Positions 22,490 through 35,820 of a DNA stretch of 64,000 nucleotides are shown piece by piece. The position numbers and the translations under genes are program-made. The notes under the pieces are model-generated. The model worked only from the letters and a program-made list of their open reading frames with translations, was not told the DNA's origin and did no database searches. Positions within the stretch are counted from its first letter, which is position 1. Each line of letters opens with the position of its first letter. The DNA is taken from contig CM055899.1 in assembly GCA_029582155.1 (NCBI GenBank), positions 74,456,886 to 74,520,885 on the forward strand, written 5' to 3'. The stretch is from Panopea generosa (taxonomy: Eukaryota; Mollusca; Bivalvia; Adapedonta; Hiatellidae).

Positions 22490-23882
22490 GTATTTATGAT
22501 ATTGTCTGCAAGTTTCACATATACTTTTATTTTAGCGATATTGATATTCTCAGATAATACAAATGTTTAACAATATCATGGGTGTAACCATATCTTCTCT
22601 GGGTCTTCTCTCGTTCTTCCTTTTTTCAAATGTGTCACATCACACCAGTGATTTAATTACATGAACATGTTGAGAGAAATATGTGATGTTCATATTCCTT
22701 AAACAGTATACCTACCAACCTTATATTTAAGTGACAAGCGCATACCTGGATATTCACTTTTGTGAAGTAATACATTTATTCAAGTAGTTAAATAGAAGTC
22801 CTATATAAGTCATTGATTTAATAAATTAAGCAAAAAAAACCAACAAATCCTGTTCATTTTTTGTCATGTTCAGGTATCAATTCCATGAAATGTAACAATT
22901 TGTCAAATGTTATTGGCTAAAACGCGGGAATGGTCATAAAAAATACAAATTGGTGTTTTAATTTGGTTTCTAGCGTTTTCGATGAAACCACTCGTATTCA
23001 ATAGTCTATATTATATTATTAAGTGACTGCCAGGGATCTGATTTTTATTGCATTTTTTGGCATTTTCATTTTTTCGATTTTTCAGAAAAAAAAGTGTAGG
23101 CACGTGTCCACAATGCCTATAGGAATCTACGACACTGTATGACACTGACATATCAAATAACAAAATACTGATTTATGCCTCTCAGTGACTTAATTAATAA
23201 CAGATGTAGATATGTAACTGGGCCTATAATCTGGGAAAAAGTCTTAAGAGTATCACATTCGTCAATTTTAATGGGAGAGTTCCACAAAACTACAAAATCA
23301 TATTCAATATATTTGAAATTTCCAATTTGACATTTATATCTGTTATTCAAAAATGGATTACAAATTATAACAATAAGTATTGAATACAACTCGAAATACG
23401 TGTGATGATAACACTAATCAACAATTTTGTTAGTGTTTTTCTTTATATATATCAACCGGAAGTCAAATTCATGCCGTTTGCTTTTGGTATTTTTGATAAA
23501 GTTGTGGTGCAATATAATTGTTTTACGAAGTGTTTTAACAGTGTTATCAGTTAAAAGTATTGTAAAGAGCGCACGTTGTAGGTATATAACTGAAATATAC
23601 AACGCATGTATGATGACAAATGGTTCACGGCTTGTATTTGCTATGTTAAAGTCGAAAAATCGTCTGACATGCCATGATCCCAACCCCCCTCCCCCGCGAG
23701 ATACGAAAAGTGTCATTTTTATTAAATGTTCAATATTATCACAAAGTGCCTCACGTAGTGACTGAAATATAAAATATTAATAAAATCAATACACCCCTAA
23801 AAATGGCACAGAAGTACATGTCAGATTATCATATTTCAGAAAGCTGAAAATACAACCAAATATGAAATATTTTCGATTGCAG
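22490..23882. other. Putative intron between first exon and first module
   Basis: AT-rich and without recognised features. It ends in TTTTCGATTGCAG, the acceptor shared by nearly all later modules. Confidence 0.4.
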
Positions 23883-23928
23883 ATGCCTCCACAGGGGAAG
23901 AAAGAAGACGTCAACCAGCACCACCGAT
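23883..23928 (+). CDS. Isolated first copy of the 46-nt module exon
   Basis: ATGCCTCCACAGGGGAAGAA begins a 46-nt segment bounded by CGATTGCAG and GTAAGTACAACT, the same as the modules at 30.8-33.5 kb. The downstream intron copy breaks off at 23979, where a 6.6-kb insertion begins, and resumes at 30627. In the phase implied by the candidate first exon it reads (D)ASTGEERRRQPAPP. Confidence 0.5.
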
Positions 23929-23979
23929 GTAAGTACAACTTTTTTTCTTATATTAATAACGATTGTGTTTTTATTTTTA

Positions 23980-25473
23980 GCTCGTCTTTTTGAAAAAAAA
24001 CAAAGACCTATAGTCATGACCCTGGTGTCGGCGGCGGCAGCGCCGGCGCTGTCAATGTCGTTGTTATCGTTGTCGTCGTCTGCTGGTTAAAGTTTTATGT
24101 TTAACTCAGCCTTTTCTCAGTTTCTGAACAAACTACTCATGTAACGGTAACTAAACTTCATAAACACATTTATATCATGTTATACAAACAATGTATATAG
24201 TAACTTACCTAAATTTACATATTTTGGGCTCTAAACCCTTAAGTTAAAGTTTGTTGTTTAGCTCGGGTTTGGTTAAAGTTTTATGTTTAGCTCAGCATTT
24301 TCTCTGTTTCTGAACAAACTACTCATGTTTTGGTGACTACACTTCATTATTTATATTATGTTGTAAAAACAATGTATATAGCTAACTTACATAAATTTCC
24401 ATACTTTGGGCTATAAAACCTTAGGTTAAACATTTTTGTTTAGCTCGGGTTTGAATTTTTTTTTTTTTTTTAAATCAATTTTATTTTTCAGTAATACTAT
24501 AAATTCTGTAAACTGGTCACCGTCACCTAAAAAAAGTTTACATCACTGACCTTGACCTATTTAATGGACTTTCCTGCCAAAGCCCAACCAAGACCCCCAC
24601 CCTGCTGCCCATATTTTTTTCTTTTTTTGTTTAAATTTGTTTTACATTAAATCAAATACTCTGCCCCATTTTAACTTTGTTACCGACCCAAACACCCTCA
24701 CCCTAACCCCCAAATACACACACACACATCCCATCCCCGCCCGTTTTTTTTTTATTTTATTTTTTTTAAAATTGTTTTGCATTAAATCAAATACTATGCC
24801 CCATATCAACTTTGTTACCGACCCAAAGACCCTTACCCCTACCCCCACCCCCATCCTCTCCGATTTTTGTTTATTTTTTGTTTAAATTTCTTTTGCATTA
24901 AATCAAACAGTTTGCCCCATTTCAACTTTGTTACCGACCCAAAGACCCTCACCCTTACCCCTCAAACCACCCCACCCCCCATCCCCGCCAGTTGTTTTTA
25001 CTTATATTTTTTTAATTTGTTTTGCATTCAATCAAATACTCTGCCCCATATCAACTTTGTTACCGACCCAAAGACCCTCACCCCTACCACAACCCCCATC
25101 CTATCTCATTATTGTTTATTTCTGGTTTAAATTTGTTTTGCATTTAATCAAACAGTTTGCCCCATTTCAACTTTGTAACCGACCCAAAGAACCTCAACCC
25201 TACCCCCTCCCCCCCTAAACACCCAATCCCAGCCCTTTTTTATTTTTTCAAATTTGTTTTGCATTAAATCAAATACTCTGCCCCATTTCAACTTTGTTAC
25301 CGACCCAAAGACCCTCACACCTACCCCTACCCCGCCCCCAAATCACGCACCCTATCTCTGCCCTTTTTTATTTATTTTTTGTTTAAATTAAATTTGTTTT
25401 ACATTAAATTAAACACTTTGCCCCATATCAACTTGGTTACCGACCAAAAGACCCTCACCCTACCTCCCAACCC

Positions 25474-25523
<50 letters not shown>

Positions 25524-28500
25524 ATCCCTGCCCTTTTTTATTTTTATTGTTTTTAAATTTGTTTTGCATTGAATCAAATACTCTGCTCAATTTCAACTTT
25601 GTTACCAACCCAAAGACCCTCACCCCTACCCCCAAACACACAAACCCCATCTCCGCCATTTCTTTCTTTTTTTTTCCTTTTTTTTTTAAATTCACCCCTA
25701 TCCCCCCAAACACACACACCCCATCCCCGGAATTTTTTTATTTATTTTTTTGTTTAAATTTGTTTTGCATTAAATCAAACACTTTGCTCCATTTCAACTT
25801 TGTTACCGACCTAAAGACCCTCACTCCTACCCCCTCCCCCCCCCCCCAAACACACACCCAATCTCCGCCCTGTTTTCTTTTTTAAATTTGTTTTGCATTA
25901 AATCAAATAATCTGCCCCATTTCAACTTTGTTACCGACCCAAATATCTTCAACCCTAACCCCTGTCCCCACACACACCCAATCCCTGCCTTTTTTTAAAT
26001 TTGCTTTGCATTAAATCAAATACTCTGCCCAATTTCAACATTGTTACTGACCCAAAGACCCTCCATCCCACTCCATCCCACCCTCACACACACACCCCAT
26101 CCCTGCCTTTTTTTTCTTTTTTTTAAATTTGTTTTGCCTTGAATCAAGTAATCGGCCCAATTTCAACTTTTTTACCGACCCAAAGACCCTCACCCCTATC
26201 CTCCACCCCCCCATCACACACCCTATCTCCGCCCTTTTTTTAATTTATTTTTTGTTTAAATAAATTTGTTTTGCATTAAATTAAACACTTTGCCCAATTT
26301 CAACTTGATTACCGACCTCAAGACCCACACTCCTACCCCCTCCCCCCCCCCCCCCCCCAAACACACACCCAATCTCCGCCCTGTTTTCTTTTTTAAATTT
26401 GTTTTGCATTAAATCAAATAATCTGCCCCATTTCAACTTTGTTACCGACCCAAATATCTTCAACCCTAACCCCTGTCCCCACACACACCCAATCCCTGCC
26501 TTTTTTTAAATTTGCTTTGCATTAAATCAAATACTCTGCCCAATTTCAACATTGTTACTGACCCAAAGACCCTCCATCCCACCCTCACACACACACCCCA
26601 TCCCTGCCTTTTTTTTTCTTTTTATTAAATTTGTTTTGCCTTGAATCAAGTAATCTGCCCAATTTCAACTTTGTTACCGACCCAAAGACCCTCACCCCTA
26701 CCCCCCCCCCCCCATCACACACCCTATCTCCGCCCTTTTTTTAATTTATTTTTTGTTTAAATAAATTTGTTTTGCATTAAATTAAACACTTTGCCCAATT
26801 TCAACTTGATTACCGACCAAAAGACACTCACCCCTACCCCCCCCCCCCCCCCCCCACACACACACAACCCCTACACACACACACATACAAACACCCATCC
26901 CTGCCCTTTTTTATTTTTATTGTTTTTAAATTTGTTTTGCATTGAATCAAATACTCTGCCCAATTTCAACTTTGTTACCAACCCAAAGACCCTCACCCCT
27001 ACCCACAAACACACAAACCCCATCTTCGCCCTTTCTTTCTTTTTTTATATTCACCTCTTCCCCCCCAAACACACACACCCCATCCCCGGACTTTTTTTAT
27101 TTATTTTTTGTTTAAATTTGTTTTGCATTTAATCAAACACTTTGCTCCATTTCAACTTTGTTACCGACCCAAAGACCCTCACTCCTACCCCCTACCCCCC
27201 CCCCCCCCCTCACAAACACACACCCAATCTCCGCCCTGCTTTCTTTTTTAAATTTGTTTTGCATTAAATCAAATAATCTGCCACATTTCAACTTTGTTAC
27301 CGACCCAAATATCTTCAACCCTAACCCCTGTCCCCACACACACCCAATCCCTGCCTTTTTTTAAATTTGCTTTGCATTAAATCAAATACTCTGCCCAATT
27401 TCAACATTGTTACTGACCCAAAGACCCTCAACCCTACTCCATCCCCTCCTCACACACACACCCAATCCCTGCCTTTTTTTTTCTTTTTTTTAAATTTGTT
27501 TTGCATTCAATCAAGTAATCTGCCCAATTTCAACTTTATTACCGACCCAAAGACCCTCACCACTATCCCTCCCCCCCCCTCCCCATCACACACCCTATCT
27601 CCGACCTTTTTTTAATTTTTTTTTGTTTAAATAAATTTGTTTTGCATTAAATTAAACACTTTGCCCAATTTCAACTTGATTACCAACCAAAAGACACTCA
27701 CCCCTACCCCCCCCCCCCCCGCCCACACAACCCCTACACACACACACATACACACCCCCATCCGTGCCCTTTTTTATTTTTATTGTTTTTAAATTTGTTT
27801 TGCATTGAATCAAATACTCTGCTCAATTTCAACTTTGTTACCAACCCAAAGACCCTCACCCCTACCCCCAAACACACAAACCCCATCTCCACCCTTTCTT
27901 TCTTTTTTTTCTTTTTTTATATTCCCCCCTTTCTCCCCAAACACACATACCCCATCCCCGGACTTTTTTTTATTTATTTTTTGTTTAAATTTGTTTTGCA
28001 TTTAATCAAACACTTTGCTCCATTTCAACTTTGTTACCGACCCAAAGACCCTCACTCCTACCCCCTCCCCCCCCCCCCAAACACACACCCAATCTCCGCC
28101 CTGTTTTCTTTTTTAAATTTGTTTTGCATTAAATCAAATAATCTGCCCCATTTCAACTTTGTTACCGACCCAAGTATCTTCAACCCTAACCCTTGTCCCA
28201 CCACACACCCAATCCCTGCCCTTTTTTTATTTTTTTAAATTTACTTTGCATTTAATCAAATACTCTGCCCAATTTCAACATTGTTACTGACCCAAAGACC
28301 CTCAACCCTACTCCATCCCACCCTCACACACACACCCCATCCCTGCCTTTTTTTTTCTTTTTTTTAAATTTGTTTTGCCTTGAATCAAGTAATCTGCCCA
28401 ATTTCAACTTTGTTACCGACCCAAAGACCCTCACCCCTACCCCCCCCCCCCCGCCCATCACACACCCTATCTCCGCCCTTTTTTTTAATTTATTTTTTGT

Positions 28501-29097
28501 TTAAATAAATTTGTTTTGCATTAAATTAAACACTTTGCCCCATTTCAACTTGATTACCGACCAAAAGACCCTCACCCCTACCCCCCCCCCACACACACAC
28601 AACCCCTACACACACACACACATACACACACCCAATCCCTGCCCTTTTTTTATTTTTTTAAATTTGCTTTGCATTAAATCAAATACTCTGCCCAATTTCA
28701 ACATTGTTACTGACCCAAAGACCCTCAACCCTACCCCATCCCACCCTCACACACACACCCCATCCCTGCCCTTTTTTTTCGTTTTTTTTAAAATTTGTTT
28801 TGCCTTGAATCAAGTACTCTGCCCCATTTCAACTTTGTTACCGACCCAAAGACCCTCACCCCGACCCCCCCCCCCCCCCCACACACACACACACATGTAC
28901 ACACACCCATCCCTGCCTTTTTTTATTTTTATTGTTTTTGAATTTTTAAATTTGTTTTGCATTGAATCAAATACTCTGCTCAATTTCAACTTTGTTACCA
29001 ACCCAAAGACCCTCACCCCTACCCCCAAACACACAAACGCCATATCCGCCCTTTCTTTTTTTTTTTTCCTTTTTTTTTAAATTCACCCCTATCCCCC

Positions 29098-29150
<53 letters not shown>

Positions 29151-30626
29151 TCCATCCCCGGACTTTTTTTTATTTATTTTTTGTTTAAATTTGTTTTGCA
29201 TTAAATCAAACATTTTGCTCCATTTTAACTTTGTTACCGACCCAAAGAACTTCAACCCTAACCACTCCCCACACACACACCCAATCCCTGCCCTTTTTTA
29301 TTTTTTTAAATTTGTTTTGCATTAAATCAAATTCTCCGCTCAATTTCAACTTTGTTACCAACTCAAATACCCTCACCCCGACCCCAAACACACACACCCC
29401 ATCCCCGTCTTTTCTTTTATTTATTTTTATTTATTTATTTTTTAAATTCACCCCTATCACATGCACACACACACACACACATCCTGGCCATTTTTTTTTT
29501 ATTTTTTGTTTAAATTTGTTTTTGCATTAAATCGAATACTTTGCCCCATTTTAACTTTGTTACCGACCCAAAGACCCAAAAACACACTCCAACATCCCCA
29601 CCCCCTATTTTTTTAAATTTATTTTTTGTTTAAACGTGATTTGCATTTAATCAAATCCTCTGTCCCATTTCAACTTTGTTACCGACCAAAAACCCCACCC
29701 CTATTTCTTTTTTAAGTTTGTTTTGTATTAAATCAAATACTCTGCCCCATTTCAACTTGTTTACCAACACCCCCTCCCAACCACCCCACCCCACCCCATT
29801 TTGTTTTGTATTATTTTGTTTTTATTATTTGTTTAAATGAAATACTTAACCCCATTTCAACCTTGTTACCGTCCCCAATTCCCCAACCCCTAATTTTGTT
29901 TTTTTTAAATAAAATACATTGCCCCATTTCAACTTTGTTACTGACCACAACGACATCCCCTCCCCCATTTTGTTTTCTTTTAAATTTTGTTTTGTTTTAG
30001 ATTTAATACTATTCTGCCCGTTTGTCACCAACCCCAAGACCCACCACCCCCTCCAATTGTTTTCTTAAAATTTTGTTCTGTAATGAAGTAGATACACTGT
30101 CCCTTTTCAACTTTGTAATTTACCCTAAGACACTCTCTCCCTCCAACTTATTTTTATTTTATTAAACTAAACAGTCCTGTTTATTAAACTTTGGCGCATA
30201 CACCCCCACACTCACACCCAGATTTTAAAATTATTTTAAATACATTTCAGCTTAAGTACTGGCTAACTAGCCTTAGCTAGACATAGACATAGTGTTTATT
30301 CTGCCCTAATTGTCCTACTTGCCCATACATGTATCTACTATTTTGCTAATATGAAAGACAGTTTCATTCATACAGATATATGTTTTACTGATGGTACATT
30401 ATAATATACTGTTCTGTAATTGACAATGCTAGAATAATCGAGTTAACGTTGTTCTTCGACATATCTATTTTTCTGGTAATTTTTTAAATCTGTTTTATTT
30501 TTTTCAGTAATAGTATAATTTTTTTAAACTAATCACCATCAAGTTTGAAAAGTTTACTTCACTGACTTTGACCTACATAATAGATTTGGAAAAAATGAGT
30601 GTCTGCACCCACTTGCGGTGCTCTTG
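23980..30626. mobile_element. 6.65-kb insertion splitting a module, with TTA duplication
   Basis: Intact modules read GTTTTTATTTTTAATCCTCG. Here that text stops after TTA at 23977-23979 and resumes with TTAATCCTCGCG at 30627, so TTA is duplicated around the insert. The insert begins GCTCGTC and ends GCTCTTG. Its left part shows the CATGACC and GC-rich block also found at 44830-45115. Segments about 24470-24600 and 30485-30590 are direct repeats of each other flanking the C-rich minisatellite. No protein-coding gene is visible. A 3-bp TWA duplication would fit a PIF/Harbinger-type element, but no terminal inverted repeats were seen. Confidence 0.6.
24605..30190. repeat. C-rich minisatellite, about 115-145-bp units, roughly 45 copies
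   Basis: Units contain AATTTGTTTTGCATTAAATC, GCCCCATTTCAACTTTGTTA, CCGACCCAAAGACCCTCACC, a run of C, often CA repeats, then CCCTGCC and a T run. A higher-order period of about 870 bp is seen (for example the variant AAATATCTTCAACCCTAACC near 26454, 27307 and 28163). Long (CA)n runs lie at about 25478-25520 and 29100-29150. Open frames across it are artefacts of low stop density. Confidence 0.93.
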
Positions 30627-30639
30627 TTAATCCTCGCGT

Positions 30640-33546
30640 GAGCCTTCTTTTCTACACATGTTACATAAGAAGAATGAAGAAGATGAAATAAATCAACAAA
30701 TATGTAGGATGTTCATTTTCTACTATGCATTGAGAAATTGTTTCATTTTATGTGTACTAATCGTCTTGGCTGCTGTTTTCGACTGCAGATGCCTCCACAG
30801 GTGAAGAAAGACGATGTCCACCAGCACCACCGATGTAAGTACAACTTTCTTTCTTATATTATTACGATTGTGTTTTTATTTTAAATCCTCGGTTGCGCCT
30901 TTTTTTATACGTTTCGCAGAAGAAGAATGAAGAAGATGAAATCAATCAACTCATATAGGATGTTTTCTTTCATTTTCTATTATGCATTGAGAAATTGTAT
31001 CTTTTTATGTGTACTAATCGTCTTTGCTGCTGTTTCCGATTGCAGATGCCTGCACGGGTGAAGAAAGAAGACGTCAACCAGAGCCTAAGATGTCAGTACA
31101 ACTTTCTTTCTTATATTAATTAAGATTGTGTTTTTATATTTAATCCTCGCGTGCGCCTTTTTACTACTTGTGTCGCAGAAGAAGAATGAAGATGAAATCA
31201 ATCAACTCATATAGGATGTTTTCTTTCATTTTCTATTATGCTTTGAGAAATTGTTTCTTTTTATATGTACTAACCGTCTTTGCTGCTGTTTTCGATTGCA
31301 GATGCCTCCACAGGTGAGAAAGACGTCCACCAGCGCCACAGATGTAAGTACAACTTTCTTTCTTATATTAATTAAGATTGTGTTTTTATTTTTAATCCTC
31401 GCTTGCGCCTTTTTTCTTCACGTGTCGCAGAAGAAGAATGAAGATGAAATGAATCAACTCATATAGGATGTTTTCTTTCATTATCTATTATGCATTGAGA
31501 AATTGTTTCTTTTTATATGTACTAATCGTCTTTGCTGCTGTTTTCGATTGCAGATGCCTCCACAAGTGAAGAAAGAAGACGTCCATCAGAACTACCGATG
31601 TAAGTACAACTTTCTTTCTTATATTAAGATTGTGTTTTTATTTTTAATCCTTGCGTGAGCCTTTTTATCTACACGTGTCGCATAAGATTATGAAGAAGAT
31701 GAAATCAATCAGCTCATATAGGATGTTTTCTTTCATTTTTTATTATGCATTGAGAAATTGTTTCTTTTTATATGTACGAATCGTCTTTGCTGCTGTTTTC
31801 GATTGCAGCCACAGGTGAAGGAAGAAGACGTCCACCAGCGCCACCAATGTAAGTACAACTTTCTTTCTTATATTAATTAAAATTGTGTTTTTATTTTTAA
31901 TCATCGCTTGCCCCTTTTTTCTACACGTGTCTCAAAAGAAGAATGAAGATGAAATCAATCAACTTATATAGGATGTTTTCTTTCATTATCTATTATGCAT
32001 TGAGAAATTGTTTCTTTTTATATGTACTAATCGTCTTTGCTGCTGTTTTCGAATGCAGATGCCTCCACAGGTGAAGAAAGAAGACATCCACAAGCGCCAC
32101 CGATGTAAGTACAACTTTCTTTCTTATATTAATTATGATTGTGTTTTCATTTTTAATCCTCGCGTGCGCCTTTTTCAACACATGTCGCAGAAGAAGAATG
32201 AAGATGAAATCAATCAACTCATATAGGATGTTTTCTTTCATTTTCTATTATGCATTGAGAAATTGTTTAATTTTTTATGTACTAATCGTCTTTGCTGCTG
32301 TTTTCGATTGCAAATGCCTCCACAGGTGAAGAAAGAAGACGTCCACCAGCGCCACCGATGTAAGTACAACTTTCTTTCTTATATTAATTAAGATTGAGTT
32401 TTCTTTTTCAATCCTTGCGTGCGCCTTTTATTCTACACGTGTCGCAGAGGAAGAATGAAGAAGATAAAATCAATCAACTCATATAGGATGTTTTTTTTCT
32501 TTCATTTGCTATTATGCACTGAGAAAGTGTTTATTTTTATATGTACTAATCGTCTTTGCTGCTGTTTTCGATTGCAGATTCTTCCACAGGTGAACACCAG
32601 TGCCACAGATGTAAGTACAACTTTCTTTCTTATATTAATTAAGATTGTTTTTATTTTTAATCCTCGCGTGCGCCTTTTTTCTGCACGTGTCGCAGAAGAA
32701 GAATAAAGATGAAATCAATCAACTCATATAGGATGTTTTCTTTCATTTTCTATTATGCATTTGAACTTGTTTCTTTTTATATGTACTAATCGTATTGCTG
32801 CTGTTTTCGATTGCAGTTGCCTCCACAGGTGAAGAAAGACGTCCACCAGTGCCACCGATGTAAATACAACTTTCTTTCTTACATTAATTAAGATTGTGTT
32901 TCCATTTTTAATCCTTGCGTGCGCCTTTTTTTCTACACGTGTCGCAGAAGAAGAATGAAGAAGAGAAAATCAATCAACTCATATAGGATGTTTTCTTTCA
33001 TTTTCTATAATGCATTGAGAAATTATTTCTTTTTATATGTACTAATCGTCTTTGCTGATGTTTTTGATTGCAGATGCCTCTACAGGTGAAGAAAGAAGAC
33101 GTCATCTAGTGCCACAGATGTAAGTACAACTTTCTTTCTTATATTAATTAAGATTGTGTTTTCATATTTAATCCTTGCGTGAGCCTTTTTCTACACATGT
33201 CGCAGAAGAAGAATGAAGAAGAGAAAATCAATCAACTCATATAGGATGTTTTTTTCTTTCATTTTCTATTATGCATTGAGAAATTGTTTCATTTGATGTG
33301 TATTAAATGTATTTGCTGCAGTTTTCGATTGCAGACGCCTCCACAGGTGAAGAAAGAAGATATCCACCAGCGCCACAGAAGTAAGTACAACTTTTTTTCT
33401 TATATTAATTACGATTGTGTTGTTATTTTTTAATTCTTGCGTGCGCCTTTTTTTCCTACATGTGTCACAGATGCCTCCACAGGTGAAGAAAGAAGACGTC
33501 CACCAGCGCCACAGTATGCCATCACAAGAAAGACACTGCCAAGAGT
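30640..33546 (+). repeat. Array of 12 exon-bearing modules, about 255 bp each
   Basis: Twelve tandem units each hold a short exon-like segment between TTTTCGATTGCAG and GTAAGTACAACTTTC. Segments: 30789-30834, 31046-31091, 31302-31343, 31554-31599, 31809-31848, 32059-32104, 32314-32359, 32578-32610, 32817-32859, 33074-33119, 33335-33380 and 33471-33546. Typical text is ATGCCTCCACAGGTGAAGAA then GAAGACGTCCACCAGCGCCA. Most are 46 nt; 42, 33, 40 and 43 nt variants occur. Splice-site defects: the acceptor is AA at 32312-32313, and the donors are GTCAGT at 31092 and GTAAAT at 32860. Each unit also has a second acceptor-like TGTCGCAG before AAGAAGAATGAAGATGAAAT. Splice signals are conserved better than reading frame. 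Whether any segment is translated is unknown. Confidence 0.85.
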
Positions 33547-35820
33547 GTTAATACTTATATATATATAGAACCTACTTATGTGTTTGAACTCGATCTTAAT
33601 TACGGTAAAATAATCGTTGTGACAGATGAAAAATAAAGAAAACGTTTGCAAACAAAGATGTATAATTAAACTGTTTCTACTATTTTCTATGCTGCACTGT
33701 GTTTAGTTCTATTAGTTTAAAAAGAGTCTCTGTGTCTTTTATTCCAGATGTTGCCATAGGTAAAGAAACAAGTCGACAAGAGCCAGCATCAGAAAGACGC
33801 TGCCAAGAGTGTACGTATTTAAATTCCATACATTAATTTTTGTTTTGTTTTCTTGTTTACCAACAGGGTTCGCTGCCTTGTTTAATTTACGCAAATGCGA
33901 AGAATGAAAAATATGAAGAATGAAAGACAAAGACAAAGTCTTTCAATATGCAAGATCTTTCCACTTTTATTCTGTGTTGTACATTGTGTAATTATGTTAT
34001 TATATTTTTATTAACAGTCCAAGATGCCATTTATGATTACATTGTTGATAACAGATGCTGCTACAGATGAAAAAGAAGTCGGAACCTTAGTCCACAGACC
34101 AGTCCAGTCCAGTCCAGTCCAGACCAGACCAGACAGCCTTTCAATTTCATGTCATCTAGGATCCGCTGCTCACCAAAAATTCAAAAGAGGTTGTTATAAA
34201 ATGTATTGTGAAAAAAATATGCCCCCTGATTATGTTTCATGTGTATTCTTGTAGTTAAAATCACACTGGGTGATTAATTCATATGATTTAATACTGAACA
34301 TGAATCGAGGAAAGTGGGATACTTTTTAATATCTAGTATAACCTGCAGAGAACCCAGGCTTGGAACATTTTTAACGATAACCGATCGACACTATTAAAGT
34401 ACATTTGCTGTAAGTTTTGTCTAGATAAGTATGTTAACGTGTTCAGTATTGTTATTCTGTACAATGTGTCTTACTTTGTACAATATAATGTATATATCAT
34501 ATATCTAGGAAAGGACATGACAAATGAAACCACACAATCCAGGTCACTTCATCTCTACCATTCTTCATGAAGATGAAGGATCATGTGAAGCAGGTGCCCG
34601 TGGCAACAGACCCGACCAGCCAGCCATCCAGATACACGTGGCAACAGACCCGACCAGCCAGCCATCCAGATACCCTCATCAACAAACCGGACCAGCCGGT
34701 CATCCAGGTACCCTCGTTAGCAGATCAGACCAGCCAGCCATCCAGGTGCCCGCGGCACCAGACCAGCTGGCCATAATATCATGTCCTCTAGTCTTCTAGG
34801 ATCCGTTGCTCACAAAATAATTAAAACGGGTGAGTATAGATATTACAAGATTTTATTATAGATTTTAATCACTGACGAAGAGTGGAGACAATGTAATCCA
34901 TCAACAAATAAATAAGACTGTATTTTCAATTTGATGGGTTTTGTATTCATCTTTGATAATCGGGTTTGTAGTTGACTTCAGTTGTACATGTGTTACCGAT
35001 CAGGAATGAAGATAACAACAACCATCAACAACCATGTGAGTGAAATGATTTCTGTTTTCCAACCTGCATTGTGCTATTGTGTTATTTTATATTTGCCAAC
35101 TGTCTTTGCTGTTATGTTCAATTCCATGTTCAATCAGATTTGAAGAAAGAAGTCTACAAGAGTGTGTGTAATTTGTTACAGTGATTTGTTGTTTATTTTC
35201 CCTGTTTTTTTTTCTTCTGTATAATGCATTGTGTATTTTATTTTAGTTTACCATCCAAGGTGATATTGTTGATTCCAAATGTTGTCACAAAAAGTCAGTA
35301 CCCATGTGAACATACTAGACCAGACCAGACCAAAGCAGACCTGCCAGCTTATCATTGTCATCTAGGATCTGCTGCGTATCAAAAAATCGATAGAGGTCAG
35401 CTTAAAATGTGTTATGAAAAAATATTACAATTCCCTCTGATATTTTTCATGCGCGTTCTTATATTAATATTTACACTGGTGGGCTACTAGTATTTTAGAA
35501 TCGTGTACAACCTGCAGAGAAATCAGGCCAGTAACATTTCATTTCATATTTTGTATAATATACCATATACCTAGGAAAGGACATGATAAATGAAGCCACA
35601 CAATCCAGGCCACTTCCATCTCTACCATTCTTCATGAAGATGAATGATCACGTGAAGCAACAGACCAGACCAACCAGCCTTCGATATCTTGTCCGCTAGT
35701 CATCTAGGATCCGTTGCACACAAAGTAGTTAAAGCAGGCCAGTATAGATATTAAATGTTTTCTGTTTTTTGCAGCTATTTTCAATCTGTATGCCATCACA
35801 AGCAAGACACTGCCAAGAGT
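33540..35820 (+). repeat. Exon block A (first of four 2.3-kb blocks)
   Basis: Exon-like segments in order: e1 33748-33810, e2 34055-34189 (or from 34018 with an earlier acceptor), e3 34509-34829, e4 35004-35035, e5 35138-35167, e6 35247-35395, e7 about 35575-35740, e8 near 35775. e1 reads VAIGKETSRQEPASERRCQE. e2 reads AATDEKEVGTLVHRPV and ends CHLGSAAHQKFKR; e6 ends CHLGSAAYQKIDR. Both end in phase 1. e3 is rich in Pro, Gln, Thr and Ser (VATDPTSQPSRYTWQQTRPA). Block A is the only copy in which e2 stays open to its conserved end. No known domain is recognised; the products would be disordered. Confidence 0.6.

Noticed and set aside
25379..29530. Long plus ORFs rich in Pro, Thr and His, up to 189 codons
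   Set aside because: They follow the C-rich minisatellite and its CA runs; no independent coding evidence.
31990..32330. Signal-peptide-like reading of the module intron (MKMKSINSYRMFSFIFYY...)
   Set aside because: The hydrophobic run comes from the T-rich pyrimidine tract before the acceptor, and the frame ends at TGA inside the next module exon.
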